Shown one piece after another: positions 36,703 through 46,274 of a stretch of DNA of 64,000 nucleotides. Source of the stretch: Primorskyibacter marinus. Its GTDB lineage: Bacteria > Pseudomonadota > Alphaproteobacteria > Rhodobacterales > Rhodobacteraceae. The notes below the pieces were generated by a model. The model saw only the letters and a program-made list of their open reading frames with translations. It ran no database searches and was not told the origin of the DNA. A program made the translations under genes and the position numbers. How positions within the stretch are numbered: position 1 is the stretch's first letter; the number at the start of each line of letters is the position of its first letter. The stretch is taken from contig NZ_QJSD01000001.1 of assembly GCF_003313245.1 (NCBI RefSeq), positions 310,001 through 374,000 on the forward strand. The letters are read 5' to 3'.

Positions 36703-36822
36703 AAGGCCATCCCCCAATAGGTGCGCGCGCTGTTTCCAGATCTATTGGAGCGTCAAATCACGCAAGGATCAAGAGGCATCGGCTGTGTCCCAACCACGAT
36801 TGTCGCATCCGCGCGCCCTGCG

Positions 36823-36844
36823 CTTCTTCTTGGTCCAAATACTC
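36823..36844 (+). repeat. Decayed copy of the dispersed intergenic repeat
   Basis: The 22-nt CTTCTTCTTGG-TCCAA-ATACTC stretch aligns with the head of the 54-nt element at 18333 with three mismatches. The GC hairpin part is lost. It lies between the DUF2189 and prfB genes. Confidence 0.5.
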
Positions 36845-36882
36845 AACTGCATGACGTCGGTCGCGCAGACAGCCCTTGCAAT

Positions 36883-38007
36883 TTATTCGCCCTGCGCCTC
36901 TGACCGGCTCTTGCCCGATACCTTCTGCGCAAGCGTCGCCGCCATGAACTGATCCAGATCCCCGTCCAGCACACCCTTGGTGTCCGAGGTTTCGACCTGC
37001 GTGCGCAGATCTTTCACCATCTGGTAGGGGTGCAACACATATGACCGGATCTGATTGCCCCATCCGGCATCGCCCTTGGCCTCATGCGCCTCGTTTATGG
37101 CGGCGTTCCGGCGGTCCAGTTCCATCTGGTAAAGCCGTGATTTCAGCGCCTTCATCGCGATATCGCGGTTCTGATGCTGGGATTTTTCCGAACTCGTCAC
37201 CACAATGCCCGTGGGGGTATGGGTGATCCGCACCGCGGAATCGGTGGTGTTGACATGCTGTCCGCCTGCGCCGGACGATCTGTAGGTATCGACGCGAATG
37301 TCAGCCGGGTTGACCTCGATATCAATATTGTCATCGACCACCGGATAGACCCAGACCGAACAGAATGAAGTATGCCGTTTGGCCGCGGAGTCAAATGGCG
37401 AGATCCGCACCAGCCGGTGCACACCCGACTCCGACTTCAACCAACCATAAGCGTTGGGACCGGAAATCTTGTAGGACGCGGATTTGATCCCCGCTTCGTC
37501 GCCAGAAGATTCCGATTGCAATTCGACCTTGTAGCCATGCTTTTCGGCCCAGCGGACAAACATCCGCGCCAGCATCGCGGCCCAGTCGCAGGATTCCGTG
37601 CCACCTGCCCCTGCGTTGATCTCCAGAAACGTGTCGTTGCCGTCGGCCTCGCCGTCCAGCAGTGCCTCCAGCTCTTTCTGGGCGGCCCGCTTTTCAAGAT
37701 TGCGCAGGGCGTCCTCGGCGTCAGAGATGACCTCCTGATCGTCTTCCATCTCGCCCAGTTCGATCATCTCTATATTGTCGCGCATATCCTGCTGGATGGC
37801 GTTGTGGGTGTCAAAGGCATCGACCAGCATCTGACGGTCACGCATCAGCTTTTGTGCGGCATCGGGATCATTCCACAGGTCCGGGTCTTCAACGCGCGCG
37901 TTGAATTCTTCCAACCGGTGCGGCGCGGTTTCCCAATTCATTCGCTGCCGCAAAAGCTCGAGCGATTTCTCGATCTTCTCGACGGTATTCTGAACGTCTG
38001 CGCGCAT
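36883..38007 (-). CDS. prfB: Peptide chain release factor 2
   Basis: RF2 recognises UAA and UGA stop codons and triggers peptide release. The 374-residue protein has the SPF anticodon tripeptide in [14 protein letters not shown] (about 209) and the catalytic GGQ in [14 protein letters not shown] (about 253). The gene is one uninterrupted frame from ATG at 38007; there is no sign of the programmed frameshift known in E. coli prfB. A longer frame from 38082 is not supported. Confidence 0.97.
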   Translation of the reverse strand: MRADVQNTVEKIEKSLELLRQRMNWETAPHRLEEFNARVEDPDLWNDPDAAQKLMRDRQMLVDAFDTHNAIQQDMRDNIEMIELGEMEDDQEVISDAEDALRNLEKRAAQKELEALLDGEADGNDTFLEINAGAGGTESCDWAAMLARMFVRWAEKHGYKVELQSESSGDEAGIKSASYKISGPNAYGWLKSESGVHRLVRISPFDSAAKRHTSFCSVWVYPVVDDNIDIEVNPADIRVDTYRSSGAGGQHVNTTDSAVRITHTPTGIVVTSSEKSQHQNRDIAMKALKSRLYQMELDRRNAAINEAHEAKGDAGWGNQIRSYVLHPYQMVKDLRTQVETSDTKGVLDGDLDQFMAATLAQKVSGKSRSEAQGE

Positions 38008-38153
38008 GAGGGACCCTTGCCTGTCTGTGTCAGATCTGCGTGATAGCAAGCGTTGCGAGGCGGGACAAGACGGGCCGCACATCCGCCCGCCGGTTCAGCG
38101 CCTCAAGCGCCGCGGGCAAACGGGACCGCCCGTCGCCCGCAACATCTTGTCTC

Positions 38154-40676
38154 TTAATACAGCCCGCCTGAGCTCATCGAGCCGAAGGTCGCCTTGGGGC
38201 CGACAATCGCCTTCTTGCCGGTCGAGGTGGTAACCTCACGCGACGTGCTGCCGCCAGTCGGGCTGATCAGGTCAAAGTTTGATCCCATCGCAAAGCCGCC
38301 GTCGAACTGGATGCCGAAGATCGGCTCTTCGCCTTGGCGGAAACATTCTGAAACCACATTCACGCCGCGTGCGCTATCCGACAGGCGCGCACCGGTCGTG
38401 CGGTCGATATTGATGAACTGACACGCATTGGGAACCTTGAACGCGGTGCCGCCGTATTTTTCCACGGCCTTTGTCATGAACCGCTGGAATACCGGGCCGC
38501 AAAAGCCGCCGCCCGACGCCCCGCGCCCCAGGCTGCGCGGCTGGTCATATCCGATATAGCAGCCCGCGACGATGTTGGAGGTAAAGCCGATGAACCAAAC
38601 GTCCTTTGCGTCATTGGTCGTCCCGGTCTTGCCCGCCGTGGGAACGGATAGATTGACCACCCTGGAGGCCGTCCCGCGCTCCACCACGCCTTCCATCATC
38701 GAGGTCAGCTGATAGGCCGTCACGGCATTCATGACCCGTTCGCGGTTGGAGGTGATGCGCGGGCTGCGATTTGCAGCAATGGAGGGATCGGCGCAATCCT
38801 CGCAGACGCGCTGGTCATGCCGGTAAAGCGTCTCGCCATAGCGATCCTGCACCCGGTCCACCAGCGTGGGTTCGACCCGCTCTCCGCCATTGGCGAACAT
38901 CGCATAGGCCGCGACCATCTGGAACAACGTCGTTTCCTGACTACCCAGAGCATTGGCCAAGACATGTTGCAGATGATCGTATACGCCAAACCGCTCGGCA
39001 TAGCTTGCGACCACGTTCATGCCGACCTCTTGCGCCAGACGAACGGTCATCAGGTTCCGCGAGCGTTCGATGCCGGTGCGCAGGGGTGTGGGGCCATAAA
39101 ACTGGTTCGACGCATTCTTGGGCCGCCAGACCCCCTGAGGCGTGTTAATCTCAATCGGCGCATCCACGATGATCGTGGCCGGCGTATAACCGGAATCCAG
39201 CGCCGAGGCATAGACGAAGGGTTTGAAGCTCGACCCCGGTTGACGCTTGGCCTGTGTGGCGCGGTTGAACACCGAATGCTGGTAGCTGAAGCCCCCCTGC
39301 ATCGCCAGAACGCGGCCTGTATTCACGTCCATCGCCATGAACCCGCCCTGCACCTGCGGCACCTGTCGCAGCGTCCAGCGGATGAAGGCACCAGAGCCGT
39401 CCTCGACCATGCGGCGCACATGCACCACATCGCCGACTTCAAAATTGTCAAAGAAGTTGCCCTTGATCCAGGAGATGTCCTTGCGCGGCACGACAAAAGG
39501 TTCTTCCGCCGTTTCCGTGACACCTTCGATGCCAAGGCGCAGTTGCTGGTCTTCGATGCCCAGAACCACCGCCGGATGCCAGACCGCTTCCAGATCAATG
39601 TCGCGCGCGACCCGCACATCGGCAAGCGCGGCACGCCATGCCTCTTCGCTGTTCAGCTTGTCGGCTGCAATCGTCTTGCCTGATCCGCGCCAGCGCCCAA
39701 GCCCCCGGTCATACTGTTCCAGCTGCCGCCGCAGCGCCTCGGCGGCTTCGACCTGCATTTCCGGGTCAAGCGTGGCGCGAATGGTCAGGCCACCGGAAAA
39801 GAACTCGCCCTCGCCGAAATCATCCTGCAACTGGCGGCGAATCTCGTCGGTGAAGTAATCGCGGGGCGGCAGTTGCGCCTGAAAGCTCTCGAAATCGCCA
39901 TTCTGGACAGAGCGCAGCGGTTGCGCGACTTCCTGCTTGTAGACGGCTTGCGTCAGATAGCCGTTCTCATACATCTCTTTCAGGACAAAATCGCGGCGCT
40001 GGGTCAGACGCTCCTTGCGGCGCACCGGGTGATAATCCGACGGTGCCTTGGGCAATGAGGCCAGAAACGCGGCTTCATGCGGGGCAAGGTCGCTGAGCGG
40101 CTTGTTGAAATATGTCTGGCTGGCAGCGGCCACGCCGTAGGAGTTTTGCCCGAGGTAGATCTCGTTCATATAGAGTTCGAGGATCTCTTCCTTGGTCAGT
40201 GTCGCCTCAAGCCGGGTCGCAAGGATGATTTCCTTGATCTTGCGCTCCAGCTGGCGGTCGCCGGACAGAAGGAAGTTCTTCATCACCTGCTGGGTGATGG
40301 TCGAGGCACCGCGCACGTCGCGGCCACGGCTGCGCACCGCATCATAGGCAGCCGAGGCGATGCCGCGCAGGTCATAGCCCTGATGTTCATAAAAATTCTT
40401 GTCCTCGGCGGAGATGAACGCCTGCTTGACCAGGTCCGGAATCTCTTCGGCGGGGGCAAACAGGCGACGTTCCTTGGCAAATTCGTCGATGATACGGCCT
40501 TCGGTTGAATAGATCCGGCTGATCGTCGGCGGGCGGTATTGCGCGAGGGATTCGTGGCTGGGCAAATCGCGGCCGTAAATCCAGAAAATCGCACCAAGGC
40601 TCAGCGCGACAATCATCGCGCCCAGCGTCAGAACGCTGAAAATACCGCCAAAAAAGGATAGGATGAACCTGAGCAC
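38154..40676 (-). CDS. mrcA: Penicillin-binding protein 1A (bifunctional)
   Basis: An 840-residue inner-membrane enzyme that polymerises and crosslinks peptidoglycan. It has an N-terminal membrane anchor (about 5-33), a GT51 transglycosylase domain with catalytic Glu in SAEDKNFYEHQGYD (about 90) and GASTITQQVMKNF, an OB-like insert, and a transpeptidase domain with SSFK (about 482), SRN and KTGT (about 680). All catalytic motifs are intact. It lies 108 bp after the amidase gene on the same strand, a common pairing in alphaproteobacteria. Confidence 0.96.
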   Translation of the reverse strand: MLRFILSFFGGIFSVLTLGAMIVALSLGAIFWIYGRDLPSHESLAQYRPPTISRIYSTEGRIIDEFAKERRLFAPAEEIPDLVKQAFISAEDKNFYEHQGYDLRGIASAAYDAVRSRGRDVRGASTITQQVMKNFLLSGDRQLERKIKEIILATRLEATLTKEEILELYMNEIYLGQNSYGVAAASQTYFNKPLSDLAPHEAAFLASLPKAPSDYHPVRRKERLTQRRDFVLKEMYENGYLTQAVYKQEVAQPLRSVQNGDFESFQAQLPPRDYFTDEIRRQLQDDFGEGEFFSGGLTIRATLDPEMQVEAAEALRRQLEQYDRGLGRWRGSGKTIAADKLNSEEAWRAALADVRVARDIDLEAVWHPAVVLGIEDQQLRLGIEGVTETAEEPFVVPRKDISWIKGNFFDNFEVGDVVHVRRMVEDGSGAFIRWTLRQVPQVQGGFMAMDVNTGRVLAMQGGFSYQHSVFNRATQAKRQPGSSFKPFVYASALDSGYTPATIIVDAPIEINTPQGVWRPKNASNQFYGPTPLRTGIERSRNLMTVRLAQEVGMNVVASYAERFGVYDHLQHVLANALGSQETTLFQMVAAYAMFANGGERVEPTLVDRVQDRYGETLYRHDQRVCEDCADPSIAANRSPRITSNRERVMNAVTAYQLTSMMEGVVERGTASRVVNLSVPTAGKTGTTNDAKDVWFIGFTSNIVAGCYIGYDQPRSLGRGASGGGFCGPVFQRFMTKAVEKYGGTAFKVPNACQFINIDRTTGARLSDSARGVNVVSECFRQGEEPIFGIQFDGGFAMGSNFDLISPTGGSTSREVTTSTGKKAIVGPKATFGSMSSGGLY

Positions 40677-40784
40677 GCGAGCGGCCCCCTGTCTGATTGT
40701 TGTGACTTTCTATACATAGCCCTGCAAAGGGTCAAAACACATCCACCTGAAGATGCGCGCGTTTCCCCCAAAACGCGGCTGGCG

Positions 40785-42011
40785 TCAGCGTCGGCGCAGC
40801 TGTGACGTTGCGGCATCTTCTGCCGCCCAGGCGCTCAGCCCGTCGCGGATCCCTGCCGCCATGTTGGCCCGCCACATCGGATCGCGAAGTTTTCGCAACT
40901 CTCCCGAGGTGGACAGGAACGCCACCTCGATCAGGACAGAGGGGATATCGGCGGCCTTCAGTACCGAAAACCCGGCCTGCCGCTGCGGGTGTTTGTACAC
41001 CTCGCCCACTGCGTTGCGGATGCCTGTCACCAAATGGCCCGACAGCGCCCGCGAACGCGGCGCATTGTCCAGCCGTGCAAGATCTATCAGGACATTGGTC
41101 AACCGATCATCCGCATCTGTCAGGTCCAGCCCCGACAGAAGGTTGTCGCGGTCGTGGCGCTGTGCCAGCGCGGCACTGGCGGCATCCGAGGCTGTTTCGG
41201 CCAGCGTATAGACCGACGCACCCCGCGCCACCCCCTCTTCCAGCGCGTCGGCATGCAGCGAGATAAACACATCTGCCCCGACGTCATGCGCGATGTCCAC
41301 GCGGGCCTCGAGCGAGATGAAAACATCCGAATCGCGCGTCAGGATCACCTCGAATCCACCCGCACGCTGAAGCGTTTCCCTCACTTCGCGCGCAAGCGTC
41401 AGCATCAATCGCGCCTCGGTCGTTCCATCCGCTTCTGCCCCTGGATCAAGCCCGCCATGGCCGGGATCAAGCACAACCCGCAGCAACCGGGCATCGCTGC
41501 GATCTTGCAATTGTTGCACCTCTGCGAAGGCTGGCAAATTCCGGTTCGGGTCTTGCACATCGTCTGCCCGCGCATCGAAATCCGTCTGATCGGCATTGTC
41601 CAGGCGGACATGCAGCCGCGCCGCGCCGGTGCCTGCGTCGATTGTCATGGCCGATTGCGCCACGATCATCGGCCGCGCCATCCGGGCCGTCAGACGCGAC
41701 CAGCCCGGCCGCGATGGCCCGAAATGAAGGCTTGAGAACCTGCCGGAATCCAACAATGCGTCGGGATCTACGCCTGCCAAATCGACATCTTCGAGATCAA
41801 TTACCATCCGGTTTGGCTGGCTCTGCGTGTAGACCCGGTACGGCACGCCCTTGCTGAGCGTCAGGTCAACATTGGCCCCGCCAAATAGCCGATTCTGTAT
41901 CACGCTGTTACGCGGATCCAGCCGGACAGGCGCCGTCAGATCCTGAGCAAACCCAACCTGTGCCAGCACCCCCAGAAACAACGCGGCGGTCCATGTTCTC
42001 AAACTGCTCAT
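40785..42011 (-). CDS. amiC: N-acetylmuramoyl-L-alanine amidase with AMIN domain
   Basis: A 408-residue periplasmic zinc amidase that cuts peptide side chains from glycan strands, mainly in cell separation. It has a signal peptide (cleavage after about residue 22), an AMIN domain at about 30-135 that localises to the septum, and an Amidase_3 domain with zinc His in VLDPGHGG and SLHADAL and catalytic Glu in LIEVAFLS. The start at 42011 fits the signal peptide; the longer frame from 42110 does not. It lies just upstream of mrcA. Confidence 0.93.
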   Translation of the reverse strand: MSSLRTWTAALFLGVLAQVGFAQDLTAPVRLDPRNSVIQNRLFGGANVDLTLSKGVPYRVYTQSQPNRMVIDLEDVDLAGVDPDALLDSGRFSSLHFGPSRPGWSRLTARMARPMIVAQSAMTIDAGTGAARLHVRLDNADQTDFDARADDVQDPNRNLPAFAEVQQLQDRSDARLLRVVLDPGHGGLDPGAEADGTTEARLMLTLAREVRETLQRAGGFEVILTRDSDVFISLEARVDIAHDVGADVFISLHADALEEGVARGASVYTLAETASDAASAALAQRHDRDNLLSGLDLTDADDRLTNVLIDLARLDNAPRSRALSGHLVTGIRNAVGEVYKHPQRQAGFSVLKAADIPSVLIEVAFLSTSGELRKLRDPMWRANMAAGIRDGLSAWAAEDAATSQLRRR

Positions 42012-42145
42012 CCGTCTCTTCCCGTGCGGTTGAAACACACCCATACGCCCGACAGGCCTGGTTTTCCTACCACACAGGCGCGAGATGAATTGCCGCAGAT
42101 CCCCCACCACGGAAGCGAGGTTTTCTGCCCTATGGCAGAAACGCT

Positions 42146-43300
42146 TTACGGTTTCTGCTGACGTGTGGCCATGTAGGTTTGCAGCCGCGCCAGACCTTCG
42201 ATGATGTCGGCGGTCGACCGGGCATAGGAAAAGCGCAGCGTTCCCGCCCCTCTGGCCGGATCGAAATCCAGCCCCGGCGTCACCGCCACCCCTGTCCCGT
42301 CGAGAATCTCTGCCGCGAATGCCCGGCTGTCATCGGTCAGATGCGACACATCCGCATAGATGTAGAAGGCCCCGTCAGGTGGTGCGATCCGGTCGAATCC
42401 GGCCTTTGGCAGCCCCTCAAGCATCAGCTTTCGATTGGCGGCATAGACCGCAAGATTGCCTTGCAACTCTTCCTCGCAATCCATCGCCGCAAGCGCCGTC
42501 ACCTGCGAGGCATGCGGTGCGCAGATAAACAGGTTCTGCGCCAGTCTTTCGATTTGTCGGACCATGCCGGGGGGCACAACCATCCAACCCGCCCGCCATC
42601 CGGTCATGCTGAAATATTTCGAGAACGAGTTTATGACGACGACATCATCGGACACTTCCAGCGCCGTGACCGCCTTCGCCTCATATTCGACGCCGTGGTA
42701 AATCTCGTCCGAGATAAAGGCCGCGCCCTTGTCGGCGCAAAGCCCGACCAGGGCTTCCATCGCGTCCTTGTTCAGCATGGTCCCGGTCGGGTTTGACGGT
42801 GAGGCCACCAGCAACCCGTCAAATGCCGTATCGCGCAATTCGGCAGGCACGGGTTGCAAGCGGTTTTCCGGCTTCGTCTCGATCTCGACCGGTTCAAGAT
42901 CCAGTGCGCGAAGGATTTGCCGATAGGACGGATATCCCGGCTTGCCAAGCACGACACGGTCGCCCGCATCGAAAAGCCCGGTGAATGCCAAAAGAAACGC
43001 GCCCGAAGATCCCGGCGTCACCACGACCCGCGCAGGATCGAGGTCTACGTTGTACCATTCGCCATAAAGCTTCGCGATCCGGGCGCGCAGCGCGGGAAGG
43101 CCCAAAGCCACTGTGTAGCCCAACGCGTCCTCTTCCAGTGCCTTTGCCAATGCGCGCCGCGCGCCTTCCGGCGCGGGCGTTCCGGGCTGGCCGACCTCCA
43201 TGTGGATCACGCTGCGTCCGGCAGCCTCGGCCGCCCGCGCGGCCTCCATCACGTCCATCACAATGAAGGGATCGACCGCTCCACGCCTTGAGTTCTGCAT
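42146..43300 (-). CDS. Class I/II PLP-dependent aminotransferase
   Basis: A 384-residue fold-type I aminotransferase. The PLP lysine lies in NSFSKYFSMTGWRAGW (about 232), with the NPTG loop (ASPSNPTGTML) and DEIYHGVEY preceding it. The C-terminal LRFSYARS supplies the substrate-carboxylate Arg. The family includes aspartate, alanine/valine and LL-diaminopimelate aminotransferases; the substrate is not resolved. It ends 134 bp upstream of amiC on the same strand and is divergent from the M48 protein gene. Confidence 0.88.
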   Translation of the reverse strand: MQNSRRGAVDPFIVMDVMEAARAAEAAGRSVIHMEVGQPGTPAPEGARRALAKALEEDALGYTVALGLPALRARIAKLYGEWYNVDLDPARVVVTPGSSGAFLLAFTGLFDAGDRVVLGKPGYPSYRQILRALDLEPVEIETKPENRLQPVPAELRDTAFDGLLVASPSNPTGTMLNKDAMEALVGLCADKGAAFISDEIYHGVEYEAKAVTALEVSDDVVVINSFSKYFSMTGWRAGWMVVPPGMVRQIERLAQNLFICAPHASQVTALAAMDCEEELQGNLAVYAANRKLMLEGLPKAGFDRIAPPDGAFYIYADVSHLTDDSRAFAAEILDGTGVAVTPGLDFDPARGAGTLRFSYARSTADIIEGLARLQTYMATRQQKP

Positions 43301-43360
43301 CGCAACATCCCTAAACTGTGCATCCAGAGGCTCTTATTCGAGCGAAACACCGGGGCGTCA

Positions 43361-44680
43361 ATGCATCTGATAAAAACTCTTTGCCTCGCGGTCGGTGTCA
43401 TGGCGCTTGCAGCCGTGCCAGCACGGGCGGCGTCGCTGATCCGGGATGCCGATATTGAATACGCTTTGGCGCAACTTGCAGATCCGATCCTGCGCGCAGC
43501 GGGGCTGAGCCCGGCACAGGTGCGGGTGATTTTGGTCAATGATTCGTCGCTGAATGCCTTTGTGGCGGACACGCAGCACATTTTCATCCACACTGGCCTT
43601 CTGCTGAAACTGCCCAATGCGCGCTCCCTGCAAGCCGTCATCGCGCATGAAGCCGCTCATATCACCAACGGGCACCTGACGCGCCGGGCCGGCAATGTCG
43701 CCAGCGCCCGGACGGCGGCAGGCCTTGGCATGATCCTTGCCGCGGCTGCGGCTGCGGCGGGTGGCGGTCAGGCCGCCGCCGGTGTCGCCATAGGCACGCA
43801 ATCCTCTGCGCTCCGGGTGCTGCTGAGCCATAGCCGCGCCGAGGAAGCCTCTGCCGATCAAAGCTCTGTCCGCTATATGGTGCGTGCCGGTGTCAACCCA
43901 CAGGGTGCCGTCGAAGTGCATGAGATGTTCAAGGGCCAAGAGGCGTTAAGCGTCAGCCGTCAGGATCCTTATATGCGGTCGCATCCATTGAACCGCGACC
44001 GGATGCGCGCCATGCAGGGGTTTGTTGCGGCCTACGGCAAGGACTTGCCCGACAGCAATGCCGCGCTCTATTGGTTTGCCCGCGCGCAGGGCAAGCTGTC
44101 GGCCTTTACCCGCGCGCCGGGATGGACGCTGCGGCGCGCGAAGGACAGCGCCACGCAGGACATCGCGCTTATGCGCCAAGCCGCAGCCCATCACCGCCAG
44201 TCGGATCTGAAAAACGCACTTGCCAGCATTGACGGCGCGTTGAAGCTGCGCCCGCGCGATCCGTTCTACATGGACCTCAAGGGGCAGATTCTGCTGGAGA
44301 GTCGGCAGGCGGCTGGCGCCGTCAACACCTATGCGCAGGCCTCGAAGCTTGCCCCGCGCAATGCGTTGATCCTTGGCGGGTTGGGCCGCGCCCTGCTGGC
44401 GGCTGATCGTCCCCGCGATGCCCTGTCGGCGCTGGAAAAGGCCCGCGACCGCGACTGGCGCGACGCGCGGGTGTTGCGCGACCTGTCGGTGGCCTACGCC
44501 AAGACCGGCCAGACCGGTATGGCCTCTGTGGTCACGGCGGAACGCTATGCCCTTCAAGGGCGCATGAAAGACGCAGGGCTGCACGCCAAACGTGCCGTAG
44601 ACCTGTTGCCGCGTGGGTCCGGCCCATGGCAACGCGCACAGGATGTGCTATTGACCGCGGAACGCGCCACAAAACGGTAG
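43361..44680 (+). CDS. BepA-like periplasmic M48 metalloprotease with TPR domain
   Basis: A 439-residue exported protein: signal peptide (cleavage after ARAA, about residue 24), M48 domain with zinc motif HEAAH near 97, an Ala/Gly-rich membrane-lid helix at about 120-140, and a C-terminal TPR region at about 285-420. This is the plan of BepA (YfgC), which both degrades and assists assembly of outer-membrane proteins. The third zinc ligand lies in AEEASADQ. The following genes encode two DsbA-like proteins in the same operon, suggesting a role in disulfide-dependent envelope folding. Confidence 0.9.
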   Translation: MHLIKTLCLAVGVMALAAVPARAASLIRDADIEYALAQLADPILRAAGLSPAQVRVILVNDSSLNAFVADTQHIFIHTGLLLKLPNARSLQAVIAHEAAHITNGHLTRRAGNVASARTAAGLGMILAAAAAAAGGGQAAAGVAIGTQSSALRVLLSHSRAEEASADQSSVRYMVRAGVNPQGAVEVHEMFKGQEALSVSRQDPYMRSHPLNRDRMRAMQGFVAAYGKDLPDSNAALYWFARAQGKLSAFTRAPGWTLRRAKDSATQDIALMRQAAAHHRQSDLKNALASIDGALKLRPRDPFYMDLKGQILLESRQAAGAVNTYAQASKLAPRNALILGGLGRALLAADRPRDALSALEKARDRDWRDARVLRDLSVAYAKTGQTGMASVVTAERYALQGRMKDAGLHAKRAVDLLPRGSGPWQRAQDVLLTAERATKR

Positions 44681-44713
44681 CCCCGACCTCAGACATACCG
44701 ATCGGAGAATGAC

Positions 44714-45469
44714 ATGAAATATCCCCTCGCCGCTTCCACACTTGTCCTTGGGATGGCGCTGGCTGCCCCCGCAATGGCCTTTGACATCACCTCGATGAGC
44801 GATGCCGAGCGTGACACCTTTCGCCAGGAAGTGCGCAGCTATCTTCTGGAAAACCCGGAAATCATCATCGAGGCGGTCAACACGCTTGAAGCGCGTCAGG
44901 CGGAACAGGCCGCGATGGACGATCGCACGATGGTCGAGGTCAATGCCGAAGCGCTCTTCAATGACGGATTTTCGTGGGAGGGTGGCAATCCCGAAGGCGA
45001 TGTGACGCTGGTCGAGTTTCTGGACTACCGCTGCGGCTATTGCCGCAAGGCGCATGAAGAGGTCAAGGAACTGGTCAGCAGCGACGGCAATATCCGCTAC
45101 ATCGTCAAGGAATTCCCGATCCTTGGCGAGGCTTCCGTGACATCGTCGCGCTTTGCCATTGCGACCAAGCAAATCGCCGGCGACGAAGCCTATGCCTCGG
45201 TTTATGACACGCTGATGAACTTCAAGGGCGAAGTGACAGAGACCGCCCTGCGCCGTATCGCCGATACATTGGACCTGGAGGCCGACCCGATCATCGCGCA
45301 GATGCAGGCCGATGAGGTAAGCAAGGTGATCGAAGAGACACGCGCGCTGGCACAGCGGTTGCAAATCAACGGCACGCCGACCTTCGTCATGCAGGACGAA
45401 ATGCTGCGCGGCTATGTCCCGCTGGACGGGATGCGACAGGTGGTCGAGACGCTTCGCGAAAATGGCTGA
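44714..45469 (+). CDS. DsbA-family thiol:disulfide oxidoreductase
   Basis: A 251-residue periplasmic protein with a signal peptide (cleavage after APAMA) and an N-terminal helical hairpin before a thioredoxin fold. The active site is CGYC in LDYRCGYCRKAHEE (about 108), and the cis-Pro loop is NGTPTFVM near 224. It resembles the Com1/ScsC-type DsbA branch. It lies 33 bp after the M48/TPR gene and overlaps the next gene by 8 bp. Confidence 0.92.
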   Translation: MKYPLAASTLVLGMALAAPAMAFDITSMSDAERDTFRQEVRSYLLENPEIIIEAVNTLEARQAEQAAMDDRTMVEVNAEALFNDGFSWEGGNPEGDVTLVEFLDYRCGYCRKAHEEVKELVSSDGNIRYIVKEFPILGEASVTSSRFAIATKQIAGDEAYASVYDTLMNFKGEVTETALRRIADTLDLEADPIIAQMQADEVSKVIEETRALAQRLQINGTPTFVMQDEMLRGYVPLDGMRQVVETLRENG

Positions 45470-46151
45470 GACATCGCTGGCGGTCAGCGCATTGCTATTC
45501 GCCAGCCTTTTCGCATCACCCTGCGCAGCAGAACGCCTGTTCGAGACGCCTGCCGCGCAAATGGCGTTGGGGGCAGAACTTCGGGCAGTGCTTGCCGATC
45601 ATCCCGAAATTGTCGAGACGGCCCTGAGCGCGCCGCCACCGGTTGATCCGTATGCCGCTGAAAAAGCCGCCGACCTTGAATTGATCGGTGGCTATGCCCC
45701 GCGACTGTTTGCCCGCGACGCGCCGGGTTTGGGCTCGGTGGAGGCTGGTACGGTCTGGGCCGTGTTTCTGAAGCCGGGCTGTGAAAACTGCACGGATGTG
45801 CTGGCGGATCTGAAGGCGCTTGTCGAAAGGCGCGACTTGCGGATCAATGTGCTGCTTTTGCCGGTGGGACCAGAGGACACACGGCCGGGACTGTTGCGCG
45901 CGCTTGCGCGTCGTCAGGATGGGTCCGCTTTGCTGGCGCTGAACACGATCATGGCACGGCCAAGGGTCACGGCTGCACAGATTGTTGGCCGTCTTGAGAT
46001 GGAAGTGATGCCGGACGGCGCTGAGGCAGATGCCGATCTGGCAATGTTTGACCGCATGGGGTTGGACAAAACGCCCAGCTATGTCTTGCCCGATATGATG
46101 ATCCGCGGGCAGATGCCGGTCTTCGTTCTGGAACGCTATTTCGACAGATAG
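45462..46151 (+). CDS. Second DsbA-like thioredoxin-fold protein (CENC)
   Basis: A 229-residue exported protein starting at ATG 45462, inside the end of the preceding gene. It has a signal peptide (cleavage after SPCAA), a short helical arm resembling the preceding protein (VLADHPEIVETAL versus LLENPEIIIEAV), and a thioredoxin-like fold with KPGCENCTDVL (about 110) and cis-Pro in DKTPSYVL. The CENC motif is unusual for DsbA proteins, and the insert helices are reduced. It appears to be a diverged tandem duplicate, perhaps a redox partner of the first. Confidence 0.82.
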   Translation: MAETSLAVSALLFASLFASPCAAERLFETPAAQMALGAELRAVLADHPEIVETALSAPPPVDPYAAEKAADLELIGGYAPRLFARDAPGLGSVEAGTVWAVFLKPGCENCTDVLADLKALVERRDLRINVLLLPVGPEDTRPGLLRALARRQDGSALLALNTIMARPRVTAAQIVGRLEMEVMPDGAEADADLAMFDRMGLDKTPSYVLPDMMIRGQMPVFVLERYFDR

Positions 46152-46192
46152 CGCGAATTTTTTCGGGATATTGCGACCTTGGCTGGGGTCGG

Positions 46193-46246
46193 AGCGAGGG
46201 GCCAGCCCCTCGCGCTCCCCGGAGTATTTTGGCCAAGAAGAAGATG
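46193..46246 (-). repeat. 54-nt dispersed intergenic repeat, copy B
   Basis: Reverse-oriented copy of the element at 18333-18386, with one mismatch in 54. It starts 41 bp past the second DsbA-like gene and ends 28 bp before the ispG stop, between convergent genes. It includes the same perfect 9-bp GC hairpin, consistent with a terminator or 3' stabiliser role. Confidence 0.9.
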
Positions 46247-46274
46247 GACGGTTTGGGGTAAAACCGCAGTCTTC

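Noticed and set aside
38007-38082. Programmed frameshift in prfB
   Set aside because: The gene is one continuous frame from ATG 38007, with no in-frame stop or slippery leader.
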